This document shows positions 1-5,623 of a stretch of 5,623 nucleotides of DNA, piece by piece. A program made the position numbers and the translations under genes. The notes under the pieces are model-generated. The model did not search any database, had not been told where the DNA came from, and saw only the letters and a program-made list of their open reading frames with translations. The stretch's first letter is position 1; each line of letters begins with the position of its first letter. This stretch comes from Cytophagaceae bacterium (GTDB taxonomy: Bacteria; Bacteroidota; Bacteroidia; Cytophagales; Spirosomataceae): contig CANIYB010000166.1 in the NCBI GenBank assembly GCA_947471105.1, positions 1 through 5,623 of the forward strand, read 5' to 3'.

Positions 1-711
1 AATCCTTTTATTTTTCCCTTGGTTATTGTACTGGGGGGCGTTATTTCATCCTTTAATTACAAATTATTCCCAAGGCAGAATAAGCATAAGATGGTGATTC
101 CATGGGCTAATTTTCACTTGTACTGGGGCTTTCTCGTGCTTTTAGCCTTGCTAGGTCATTTTACGGATTATTTTCCTATCCGTATTTTTGAAAACTTTTA
201 CCGAAATGGGAGTTTGGTTTTTGGCGGTGGCCAAGTGCTAGCCCCCGTTCTTTTTACTGAATTTGTGGAATTTAAGCACTTGATTTCTTCAGATGATTTT
301 TTGACTGGAATGGCATTATCGCAATCATTGCCAGGACCCGTTTTTGCACTTACGTCTTATTTGGGAGTTTTATTAATGAAAGACTATGGGACGATAGGCC
401 AATTATCCGGCAGTGCCATTGGAGCTTTAGGAGTGTTTTTGCCAGGTACTTTTATGATATTTTTTGTTTTCCGAATTTGGAGCCAACTCAAACAATATCG
501 ATTTATTAGGGCTTCTTTAGCTGGAATTCAGGCTGCCTCTGTTGGTTTAACAGGAGTCGCAGGTTATGCTTTTTTGAATCCAATGATGATAAATGGTGAT
601 TGGATTGCTTTTTGCGTCATATTCTCCACATTTTTATTGGCTCAATATACGCGTTTGCCCTCCATCATTCTTTTTATGATGGCACTAATTGCAGGGTTTT
701 TCCTAGGATAA
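1..711 (+). CDS. chrA: Chromate transporter ChrA, C-terminal part (5' end outside window)
   Basis: The frame is open from base 1 with no start in the window, so this is the last 236 residues of a longer protein ending in TAA at 709-711. The visible part begins with the last membrane segment of a first CHR domain (GG near residue 18), passes through a charged linker (RQNKHK), then enters a complete second CHR domain. Family signatures there are FGGGQVLAP followed by EFVE (about residues 74-90), the SQSLPGP segment (107-113) and LPGT (147-150), with several hydrophobic membrane helices reaching the C-terminus. Two-domain ChrA proteins are usually close to 400 residues, so roughly 40% is missing to the left. 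Family members export chromate and related oxyanions across the inner membrane; the actual substrate here is inferred. The gene converges on rmlA and overlaps it by 9 bp. Confidence 0.9.
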   Translation, partial: NPFIFPLVIVLGGVISSFNYKLFPRQNKHKMVIPWANFHLYWGFLVLLALLGHFTDYFPIRIFENFYRNGSLVFGGGQVLAPVLFTEFVEFKHLISSDDFLTGMALSQSLPGPVFALTSYLGVLLMKDYGTIGQLSGSAIGALGVFLPGTFMIFFVFRIWSQLKQYRFIRASLAGIQAASVGLTGVAGYAFLNPMMINGDWIAFCVIFSTFLLAQYTRLPSIILFMMALIAGFFLG

Positions 712-1563
712 AATATTGAGTAAATATTGCCCATATCCACTTTTAACGAGTGGCTTTGCAATGGATCGTAATTGGTCTGCGTTAATGTAACCCATTCGAT
801 AAGCGACTTCTTCGATGCAACCGATTTTCATCCCTTGTCTTTCTTCAATCACTTGGACAAATTGGCCTGCTTGCATTAATGAGGCAAAAGTCCCAGTATC
901 TAGCCAAGCAGTTCCTCGGTTTAAGATGCCTACAGACAGTTTTCCGCGCTTTAAATATTCTTTATTGACATCCGTAATTTCATATTCACCTCGAGGGGAG
1001 GGAGCGATGTTTTTGGCAATTTCTACTACATCGTTATCATAAAAATAAAGTCCAGGAACCGCATAATTGGACTTAGGGTTTGTGGGCTTCTCTTCTATGG
1101 AGATGACTTTGTTTTCTGAATTAAACTCTACCACACCATATCTTTCTGGGTCATTCACTGAATAGGCATAAACTACTCCACCAATTGGGTCATTGTTGGC
1201 CTGCAATAATTTACTTAATCCTGAGCCATAAAAAATGTTATCACCTAATACCAAAGCTACCTTGTCTTTTCCAATGAATTTTTCGCCGATCACAAATGCT
1301 TGAGCAAGTCCATTGGGTTCAGGTTGGGCTGCATATTCAAAACGGCAACCTAAACTGCTTCCATCACCCAATAATTTCTCAAAATTGGGTAAATCATGTG
1401 GCGTTGAAATGATCAAAATCTCTTTAATTCCCGCGAGCATCAGAATCGAAAGCGGATAATAAATCATGGGTTTGTCGTAAATAGGCATTAATTGCTTACT
1501 TACGGCTAATGTTAATGGATGAAGTCGAGTGCCGGATCCACCAGCCAAAATGATACCTTTCAT
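703..1563 (-). CDS. rmlA: Glucose-1-phosphate thymidylyltransferase RmlA
   Basis: This cytoplasmic enzyme joins dTTP and glucose-1-phosphate to give dTDP-glucose and pyrophosphate, the first step of dTDP-deoxysugar synthesis. The 286-residue protein has the usual family length and starts directly with the nucleotide-binding signature GGSGTRLHPLT (residues 8-18), followed by SKQLMPIYDKPMIYYPLS (22-39), PEPNGLAQAF (81-90), LGDNIFYG with the metal-binding Asp108 (106-113), EEKP (157-160), GEYEITD (192-198) and WLDTGT with Asp222 (220-225). All expected catalytic segments are present, so it should be active. It is the last gene of galE-rmlB-rmlA: its ATG lies 2 nt after the rmlB stop, implying translational coupling. 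Its TAG stop falls inside the last codons of the convergent chrA. The synonym is rfbA. Confidence 0.97.
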   Translation of the reverse strand: MKGIILAGGSGTRLHPLTLAVSKQLMPIYDKPMIYYPLSILMLAGIKEILIISTPHDLPNFEKLLGDGSSLGCRFEYAAQPEPNGLAQAFVIGEKFIGKDKVALVLGDNIFYGSGLSKLLQANNDPIGGVVYAYSVNDPERYGVVEFNSENKVISIEEKPTNPKSNYAVPGLYFYDNDVVEIAKNIAPSPRGEYEITDVNKEYLKRGKLSVGILNRGTAWLDTGTFASLMQAGQFVQVIEERQGMKIGCIEEVAYRMGYINADQLRSIAKPLVKSGYGQYLLNILS

Positions 1564-1565
1564 AG

Positions 1566-2621
1566 TTATCTGCCTTGATACATGTTTGTATAATATTTTT
1601 GATAGTCACCTGAAGTGACTTCATTAAGCCATTTTTCGTTGTTCAAATACCAATCTACGGTTTTTTCTAAACCTTCTGCAAATTGGAGTGAAGGCTGCCA
1701 ACCCAGCTCTTTCATGATTTTATTCGCATCAATCGCGTAGCGTAAATCATGTCCGGCGCGGTCAGTAATATACGTGATTAATTGGGTCGACGTGCCTTCT
1801 GGTCTACCTAATTTTTCATCCATGATTTTACATAAAAGATGAACTAGATCGATGTTTTTCCACTCATTAAATCCACCAATATTATAGGTTTCGCCTATTT
1901 TACCCTCATGAAATACGGTGTCAATCGCCCTTGCGTGGTCAATAACATACAGCCAATCTCGCACGTTTTCGCCTTTTCCATACACTGGCAAAGGTTTATT
2001 GTGCATGATATTATGAATCATTAAAGGGATTAATTTTTCTGGAAAGTGATTAGGTCCATAGTTATTGGAACAATTGGTGATGACTGTAGGCAAGCCATAC
2101 GTCTCATGGAAGGCTCTTACGAAATGATCTGAACTTGCTTTTGAGGCAGAATAAGGCGATCTAGGATCATAAGGAGTGGTTTCAAGAAAAAACTCATCGG
2201 GATTATGCAATTCACCATACACCTCATCTGTGGAGATGTGGTAAAATCGTTTTCCTTCATATTGGCCATTCCAATGCTTTTTGGCTGCTTGCAAAAGATT
2301 AGCTGTGCCCAAAACATTCGTTTTTACGAAGGCCAATGGATCCGTAATGGATCTGTCGACATGCGATTCTGCAGCTAAATGCAATACTCCGTCAAATTTA
2401 TAGGTGGCAAAAAGTTGGTCTATTTCCTCAGCATCTGTGATATCAGCTTTGATAAAATGGTAGTTGGCAGCTGTGGCTACATCTTCATTATTGGCCAAAT
2501 TCCCAGCATACGTAAGTGCATCTAGGTTATAGATTTGATATTCAGGGTATTTATTGACAAATAAACGAACGACATGTGAGCCAATAAAACCTGCGCCTCC
2601 AGTGATTACAATTTTTTTCAT
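1566..2621 (-). CDS. rmlB: dTDP-glucose 4,6-dehydratase RmlB
   Basis: This enzyme converts dTDP-glucose to dTDP-4-keto-6-deoxyglucose with a tightly bound NAD+. It is an extended short-chain dehydrogenase with the Rossmann motif GGAGFIG (residues 8-14), AESHVDRS (85-91), the catalytic TDE triplet Thr131-Asp132-Glu133, the YSASK motif with Tyr157 and Lys161, the substrate-binding run NCSNNYGP (183-190) and the C-terminal DRAGHDLRYAID (287-298). I chose the ATG at 2621 (351 residues). The frame stays open to an ATG at 2657, but that would add 12 residues (starting MHGLGKK) with no family counterpart and would overlap the end of galE. With the chosen start, the gap to the galE stop is 4 nt and to rmlA 2 nt, so the three genes form one transcript. 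No Shine-Dalgarno is visible. The synonym is rfbB. Confidence 0.96.
   Translation of the reverse strand: MKKIVITGGAGFIGSHVVRLFVNKYPEYQIYNLDALTYAGNLANNEDVATAANYHFIKADITDAEEIDQLFATYKFDGVLHLAAESHVDRSITDPLAFVKTNVLGTANLLQAAKKHWNGQYEGKRFYHISTDEVYGELHNPDEFFLETTPYDPRSPYSASKASSDHFVRAFHETYGLPTVITNCSNNYGPNHFPEKLIPLMIHNIMHNKPLPVYGKGENVRDWLYVIDHARAIDTVFHEGKIGETYNIGGFNEWKNIDLVHLLCKIMDEKLGRPEGTSTQLITYITDRAGHDLRYAIDANKIMKELGWQPSLQFAEGLEKTVDWYLNNEKWLNEVTSGDYQKYYTNMYQGR
2581..2612. repeat. Imperfect direct repeat, copy in rmlB (partner at 3602-3633)
   Basis: This 32-base stretch matches 3602-3633 in galE at 28 of 32 positions, including a 14-base identical core (2590-2603 and 3611-3624). Both encode the start of the NAD-binding Rossmann motif (ITGGAGFIGS) in the same frame, so shared ancestry or protein constraint explains most of the similarity. 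It is recorded because it is a 1021-bp spaced direct repeat within one operon. Confidence 0.6.
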
Positions 2622-2625
2622 ATAC

Positions 2626-3639
2626 TTATAATAAGGCTTTTTGCCAAGCCCATGCATCTTGTAAGGATTCTTCTAAACTTCTTTTTGACTGCCAACCTAA
2701 TACATCTTTTGATTTACCAATGGCCGCATAAACAGCGGTTATATCGCCTGACCTCCGAGGTTTTAATTCATAATTGACTTTTTCTCCAGTAGTCTTTTCA
2801 AATGCATTTATGATTTGTAAAACGGAAGTTCCATCGCCGGTACCTATGTTGAAAAAATCATAGTAAGAAGCGGCATCTTTTTGATCTATAAGGTGTTGCA
2901 ATGCTTTCACATGTGCCTCAGCTAAGTCACAAACATGAATATAATCTCTGACCGCTGAACCATCTGAGGTAGGATAATCCGTTCCAAAAACCTGTAGTGG
3001 ACCTCTTAATCCCGCTACGGATTGCGTTAAAAAAGGAATTAAATTGGCTGGCGGACCTAGGGGTAATTCGCCGATTAATGCACTTTTATGAGCACCAATG
3101 GGGTTAAAGTAGCGAAGCGAAATGGCTTTCAAATCGTTGGACGCTTGCGTCGTATCCGCAATAATCTCTTCACACATCTGTTTGGTATTTCCGTAAGGGG
3201 AAATAGCTATTTGGACGGGTGATTTTTCAGTCACTGGAAGTTCGGCAGGTTGGCCATAAACGGTACAGGAACTTGAAAAAACAAGATTTTTAATATTGTA
3301 TTCCAGCATTTTCTCTAAGAGTAAAATGGTGGAAGCCACATTATTTTTATAATATTTTAGGGGATTTTCTACGGATTCACCGACTGCTTTTGACGCGGCA
3401 AAATGAATTACCCCATCTATCTTATGTTCTTTAAATACTTGATCGTAGGTTTTCGGATCATTGACATCCAAATGATAATATACGACGGGCGATTGACAAA
3501 TGGTTTCTAAATTCTGAATCACATGAATGGAGGAGTTCGAGAAATTGTCTACGATAATGGGGTTAAACCCATTTTCTTTTAAGACAACATAGGTATGAGA
3601 ACCTATAAATCCTGCGCCTCCAGTAATTAAAATATTCAT
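2626..3639 (-). CDS. galE: UDP-glucose 4-epimerase GalE
   Basis: GalE interconverts UDP-glucose and UDP-galactose through a 4-keto intermediate on bound NAD+. The 337-residue protein matches the family length (E. coli 338) and keeps the same numbering for the key residues: GGAGFIG at 7-13, Ser124 in SSSCTVYG (122-129), and Tyr149/Lys153 in YGNTK. Also visible are LRYFNPIGAH (175-184), the RDYIHVCDLAEAH segment (231-243), FNIGTGDG (263-270) and the PRRSGD region (294-299). The residue at the position controlling N-acetyl sugar access is Val303, whereas human GALE has Cys307 and E. coli Tyr299, so the substrate range could be broader than glucose/galactose. It is the first gene of the operon with rmlB and rmlA, pointing to glycan precursor supply rather than the Leloir galactose pathway; no galK or galT is present. 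Confidence 0.95.
   Translation of the reverse strand: MNILITGGAGFIGSHTYVVLKENGFNPIIVDNFSNSSIHVIQNLETICQSPVVYYHLDVNDPKTYDQVFKEHKIDGVIHFAASKAVGESVENPLKYYKNNVASTILLLEKMLEYNIKNLVFSSSCTVYGQPAELPVTEKSPVQIAISPYGNTKQMCEEIIADTTQASNDLKAISLRYFNPIGAHKSALIGELPLGPPANLIPFLTQSVAGLRGPLQVFGTDYPTSDGSAVRDYIHVCDLAEAHVKALQHLIDQKDAASYYDFFNIGTGDGTSVLQIINAFEKTTGEKVNYELKPRRSGDITAVYAAIGKSKDVLGWQSKRSLEESLQDAWAWQKALL
3602..3633. repeat. Imperfect direct repeat, copy in galE (partner at 2581-2612)
   Basis: This is the second copy of the Rossmann-motif repeat, 28 of 32 bases identical to the copy in rmlB. It covers the codons just after the galE start. It is probably a by-product of the two enzymes belonging to the same dehydrogenase superfamily. 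Confidence 0.6.
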
Positions 3640-3666
3640 TTGTTTCTTTTCAGATTAAATCAATAA

Positions 3667-3674
3667 CAAATTTA
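3667..3674 (-). promoter_or_regulatory. Putative -7 box of the galE-rmlB-rmlA promoter
   Basis: Read on the minus strand, these bases are TAAATTTG, an exact match to the Bacteroidota -7 consensus TAnnTTTG. No exact TTTG -33 element is found; a T-run (minus strand of 3692-3698) lies about 17 nt upstream, where the -33 box would be expected. Transcription would start near 3660, giving a leader of about 20 nt before the galE ATG. It is the only good candidate before the three-gene operon. Position and motif support it; activity is inferred. Confidence 0.45.
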
Positions 3675-3742
3675 GGTCGATTTTCCCCTTTAAAAAAATT
3701 ATGCGTTAAAACATTTATTGTGAGGTCTTATAGGTTAGCTTT

Positions 3743-3773
3743 TTTGATTTAATGCGAATAGTCTATATTTTTG
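3743..3773 (+). promoter_or_regulatory. Putative Bacteroidota-type promoter of the SirB1-like gene
   Basis: TTTG at 3743-3746 is followed after 19 nt by TATTTTTG at 3766-3773. This matches both halves of the Bacteroidota primary sigma-factor consensus (TTTG, about 19-21 nt, TAnnTTTG). Transcription would start around 3777-3781. That is downstream of the ATG at 3752 but 10-14 nt upstream of the ATG at 3791, so the site favours the later start codon. The DNA is AT-rich, so a chance match is possible, but the spacing agreement makes it the best promoter in the window. Confidence 0.55.
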
Positions 3774-3790
3774 AATTAATTATTCCAAAA

Positions 3791-4624
3791 ATGACTGAGC
3801 CAGCGATTAAAGCGATGATTCAATTGATGGACGACTCTGATAAAGAAGTTGTTCAAATGGTTGAGGACAAGATTCGAACCTTGGGCCCATCCATTATTCC
3901 AATTCTTGAATCTGAGTGGGAAAATCTTAGTTTGAATCCAATTTTACAAGTAAAAATCGAAAACTTAATTCATGATTTCCAATTGGAATCCATGAAAAGT
4001 AAGTTGATGCATTGGAAACAAAGTGGGGCCATGGATTTATTGGAAGGAATGTGGATCATTGCTACGTATCGTTTTCCTGATTATTCTTTTGCGGCATTAA
4101 AAGAGGAAATGGAGCAGTTGTATTTTGAAGTATGGCCACAAATCAGGGAGAATTTACATCCGATGGACCAGGTTAAGGTATTGAATGGAGTGATTTTTGA
4201 CCAATTGAAATTTGGCGCCAATACAAAAAATTTCCATGCGGCTAATAACTCATTTTTAAATGTCGTTTTAGAGTCCAAAAAAGGAAATCCAATTAGCCTT
4301 TGTGTTATTTATATGTGGATAGCTCAGAAGTTGGGCTACCCGATCTATGGTGTAAACCTGCCTAATTTGTTTGTATTGACCTACAAGCAGAAAGAAATTC
4401 AGTTTTACATTAATGTGTTTAACAAAGGTTTGATTTTCAATCGAGTGGACATAGACAATTATTTAGCTCAGTTGAACTTAACACCTAATGATATTTATTA
4501 CAATCCGTGTTCTAATTTAGAAATTATACGCAGGGTACTGCGCAATTTAATCATGGCCTATGAGAAGTCGGGCGATGAAGATTATAAGGCTGAATTGACC
4601 GATTTAATTGCGTCTCTCGACTAG
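3791..4624 (+). CDS. SirB1/transglutaminase-like superfamily protein
   Basis: This 277-residue cytoplasmic protein has no signal peptide or membrane segment. Residues 1-65 form a helical, HEAT-like N-terminus (LMDDSDKEVVQMVEDKI, then LGPSIIPILE). The middle matches the SirB1-type transglutaminase-like core (Transglut_core2): NNSFLNVVLE, then GNPISLCVIYMWIAQKLGYPIYGV (165-188), then LPNLF (190-194). The C-terminal SNLEIIRRVLRNLIMAYEKSGD resembles the helical, TPR-like tail of SirB1 proteins. The usual P-G-H-F motif reads P-N-L-F, so the family histidine is replaced by Leu193, and the following I-D-x-F reads I-N-V-F; peptidase or transglutaminase activity is therefore doubtful. The biological role is unknown. 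I chose the ATG at 3791 because a promoter appears to lie just before it and family N-termini begin about here; an in-frame ATG at 3752 would add 13 residues. An A-rich stretch precedes the start and there is no Shine-Dalgarno. Confidence 0.85.
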   Translation: MTEPAIKAMIQLMDDSDKEVVQMVEDKIRTLGPSIIPILESEWENLSLNPILQVKIENLIHDFQLESMKSKLMHWKQSGAMDLLEGMWIIATYRFPDYSFAALKEEMEQLYFEVWPQIRENLHPMDQVKVLNGVIFDQLKFGANTKNFHAANNSFLNVVLESKKGNPISLCVIYMWIAQKLGYPIYGVNLPNLFVLTYKQKEIQFYINVFNKGLIFNRVDIDNYLAQLNLTPNDIYYNPCSNLEIIRRVLRNLIMAYEKSGDEDYKAELTDLIASLD

Positions 4625-5241
4625 TCTTCGGTGGCGATTGAGCACGCAAAATCTTCAAATACTTCAGTGCTAACGGTTATTTTTTTATCTCTTACGCGTA
4701 TTTCAAAGGGATTGTTAGCAAACGGAGGTAGTTGGATGTCTTGTTGGAATGCTAAACCTGGAACGCCCATTGCCTTATAAATAGCCTCTTTACAAGTCCA
4801 AGCCTTTGTTAAATCGCTATGTGAATCTTGCCAAAGATTCCACTCTTCCGAAGATAAAAATCGAGGACCAATTTTTTCAACATTTCTTCCAAAGCGTTCA
4901 AGGTCGATCCCGACTATTTTTTTATGGCTAATGACCGCAGCTACAAAAGGAAATGAATGACTTAAGGAGATGTGATAATCTGATTGGTCCAAATAGGGCC
5001 TATTTCTGTCATCCTTTTTTAAATCCCAAGGACCCTTAGAAATTTGTTGGCATAAGCTCCAAAGACAAAATCTAGCGGCTGAGGATTCTAATTTCTTTTG
5101 CGAGGCAATTTCATGATCCTTGTTTGTGGTCCAATTTTCTGGAAAGCTTTGAAAAAAGGATAGGTCCTCCGTAATTTCCCAAATCATCCATTGCATTGAG
5201 CTGGAGGATAATAATAATGATTTGGATGAAATTTGAGGCAT
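4621..5241 (-). CDS. 4'-phosphopantetheinyl transferase superfamily protein (Sfp type)
   Basis: Sfp-type enzymes move the phosphopantetheine arm of coenzyme A onto a serine of acyl- or peptidyl-carrier proteins. The 206-residue length is normal for this group. Visible motifs in order are RNRPYL (79-84, resembling the GKPYL segment), HISLSHS (90-96), VGIDLE (110-115) with metal ligands Asp113 and Glu115, and WTCKEAIYK (148-156) with Glu152 and the two lysines. All residues expected for Mg2+ and CoA binding are present, so it should be active. The MPQI N-terminus fits Bacteroidota members of the family; a later ATG at 5196 would cut into the conserved WEITED region. No carrier protein, polyketide, peptide synthetase or fatty acid gene is nearby, so the carrier it serves cannot be told. 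Its TAG stop overlaps the stop of the convergent SirB1-like gene. Confidence 0.92.
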   Translation of the reverse strand: MPQISSKSLLLSSSSMQWMIWEITEDLSFFQSFPENWTTNKDHEIASQKKLESSAARFCLWSLCQQISKGPWDLKKDDRNRPYLDQSDYHISLSHSFPFVAAVISHKKIVGIDLERFGRNVEKIGPRFLSSEEWNLWQDSHSDLTKAWTCKEAIYKAMGVPGLAFQQDIQLPPFANNPFEIRVRDKKITVSTEVFEDFACSIATED

Positions 5242-5319
5242 GAATGAATGTATTTGCTTGTAAAATTATCATTTTTGTGATTAATTATTTTTTTAAATTT
5301 TACTCGTTGAGTCAAAATC
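5242..5319. other. Divergent AT-rich intergenic region between the transferase and WD40 genes
   Basis: These 78 bases must hold the control signals for both flanking genes. No full promoter can be named. For the WD40 gene, TAAATTTT at 5294-5301 is one mismatch from TAnnTTTG, with TTTG at 5274-5277 upstream, but the 16-nt spacing is short. For the transferase, the minus strand of 5261-5268 reads TAATTTTA, again one mismatch, without a TTTG at the right distance. A short CATT repeat sits directly before the transferase ATG. No hairpin is seen. Confidence 0.35.
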
Positions 5320-5623
5320 TTGGAAATACAAAGAATTGACACTTTTTCAGGGCATAAAGCCCCCATTTATTCCTTAGAGGAGGGGAGGGAACCTCATTTT
5401 ATTTATTCGGCGGGTTCGGATGGATGGGTGGTCGAATGGAATTTGCAGAAGCCTGACGTGGGGAAGGTTTTGGCACATATAGAGGGCTCCGTTTATTCTT
5501 TGAAGTTGGATAGGTCCACTAATATTTTTTGGATTGGGCAAAATTTTGAGGGAATCCATGGGGTTCAAGTCAACGACCAGAGTCGAGTATTTTCTATTGC
5601 CATGCCTAAGAAGGCAATTTTTG
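5320..5623 (+). CDS. WD40 repeat (beta-propeller) protein, N-terminal part (3' end outside window)
   Basis: A frame opens after the TGA at 5308-5310 and stays open to the end of the window, giving 101 residues. There is no ATG in this frame until 5604, so the start is most likely the TTG at 5320 (LEIQRIDTFSGHK, initiating as Met). Residues 9-42 form one WD40 blade: GH at 11-12, SAGSDG at 30-35, and a W-N (40-41) in place of the W-D dipeptide. A second, more divergent blade follows (GSVYSLKLD at 56-64, then WIGQNFEGIH at 71-80). These propellers usually act as protein-interaction scaffolds; no partner can be inferred. The pattern fits a WD40 family seen in Cytophagales, recalled from memory rather than checked. 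The gene is divergent from the transferase gene. No signal peptide or Shine-Dalgarno is visible. Confidence 0.8.
   Translation, partial: MEIQRIDTFSGHKAPIYSLEEGREPHFIYSAGSDGWVVEWNLQKPDVGKVLAHIEGSVYSLKLDRSTNIFWIGQNFEGIHGVQVNDQSRVFSIAMPKKAIF

Noticed and set aside
711..729. Direct repeat of AAATATTG, considered as part of a terminator
   Set aside because: It is a direct rather than inverted repeat and is explained by the rmlA codons near the C-terminus.
815..1042. 75-codon plus-strand frame inside rmlA
   Set aside because: It lies wholly opposite a strongly conserved enzyme gene, shows no domain and reads as an antisense shadow.
2117..2317. 66-codon minus-strand frame inside rmlB
   Set aside because: It is an alternative frame of rmlB, which is fully supported by motifs in its own frame.
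2622..2657. N-terminal extension of RmlB starting at 2657
   Set aside because: The 12 extra residues have no family counterpart and would overlap the galE coding end; the ATG at 2621 gives the usual RmlB start.
4081..4278. 65-codon minus-strand frame opposite the SirB1-like gene
   Set aside because: No recognisable domain, and it is antisense to the conserved core of the real gene.
5184..5366. 60-codon minus-strand frame across the transferase start and the divergent spacer
   Set aside because: Low-complexity sequence in the wrong frame for the transferase, overlapping both neighbours' starts.
5377..5390. Strong Shine-Dalgarno-like purine run (gaggaggggaggga)
   Set aside because: No start codon follows at a suitable distance and it encodes the EEGRE residues between WD40 strands.
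5374..5568. 64-codon minus-strand frame opposite the WD40 gene
   Set aside because: The plus strand has a clear WD40 blade here; this is its antisense shadow.
1..5623. Mobile element, CRISPR array, tRNA, rRNA, toxin-antitoxin or defence system
   Set aside because: No transposase, regular repeat array, tRNA-like fold or recognised defence domain was seen; all coding space is filled by recognisable families.

Overview
The window looks like chromosomal DNA from a member of the Bacteroidota, most likely the Cytophagales. The support is AT-rich DNA, an absence of Shine-Dalgarno sequences before almost every start, two close matches to the Bacteroidota promoter -7 box (TAnnTTTG), and protein sequences that read like Bacteroidota versions of their families. 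The genus cannot be fixed from sequence alone.

Layout, left to right: the 3' part of a chromate transporter gene (chrA, + strand, 5' end outside the window); then, convergent with it, a tightly packed minus-strand operon galE-rmlB-rmlA (transcribed right to left from about 3660); a divergent intergenic region of about 110-150 bp with a promoter in each direction; a plus-strand gene for a SirB1/transglutaminase-like protein; a convergent minus-strand gene for an Sfp-type 4'-phosphopantetheinyl transferase whose stop codon interlocks with the previous one; and, divergent from that across 78 bp, the start of a WD40 beta-propeller protein that begins with TTG and runs off the right end.

How the genes work together: GalE interconverts UDP-glucose and UDP-galactose, while RmlA and RmlB carry glucose-1-phosphate to dTDP-4-keto-6-deoxyglucose. 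The operon therefore supplies nucleotide sugars for surface polysaccharide or glycan synthesis. RmlC and RmlD, needed to finish dTDP-L-rhamnose, are not in the window, so either they lie elsewhere or the intermediate feeds another deoxysugar. The remaining genes are single-gene units with no evident pathway link to the operon.

The window is very compact: both convergent pairs overlap at their stop codons, there is no gene-free stretch over 300 bp, and I see no mobile element, CRISPR array, tRNA, rRNA or convincing hairpin terminator. Nothing in it looks like a novel defence or mobile system. The points most worth a second look are a promoter lying inside the longest reading frame of the SirB1-like gene (moving its start to 3791), the loss of the family's histidine in that protein, the unusual residue at the GalE gatekeeper position, and the TTG-started WD40 gene that gene callers could miss.
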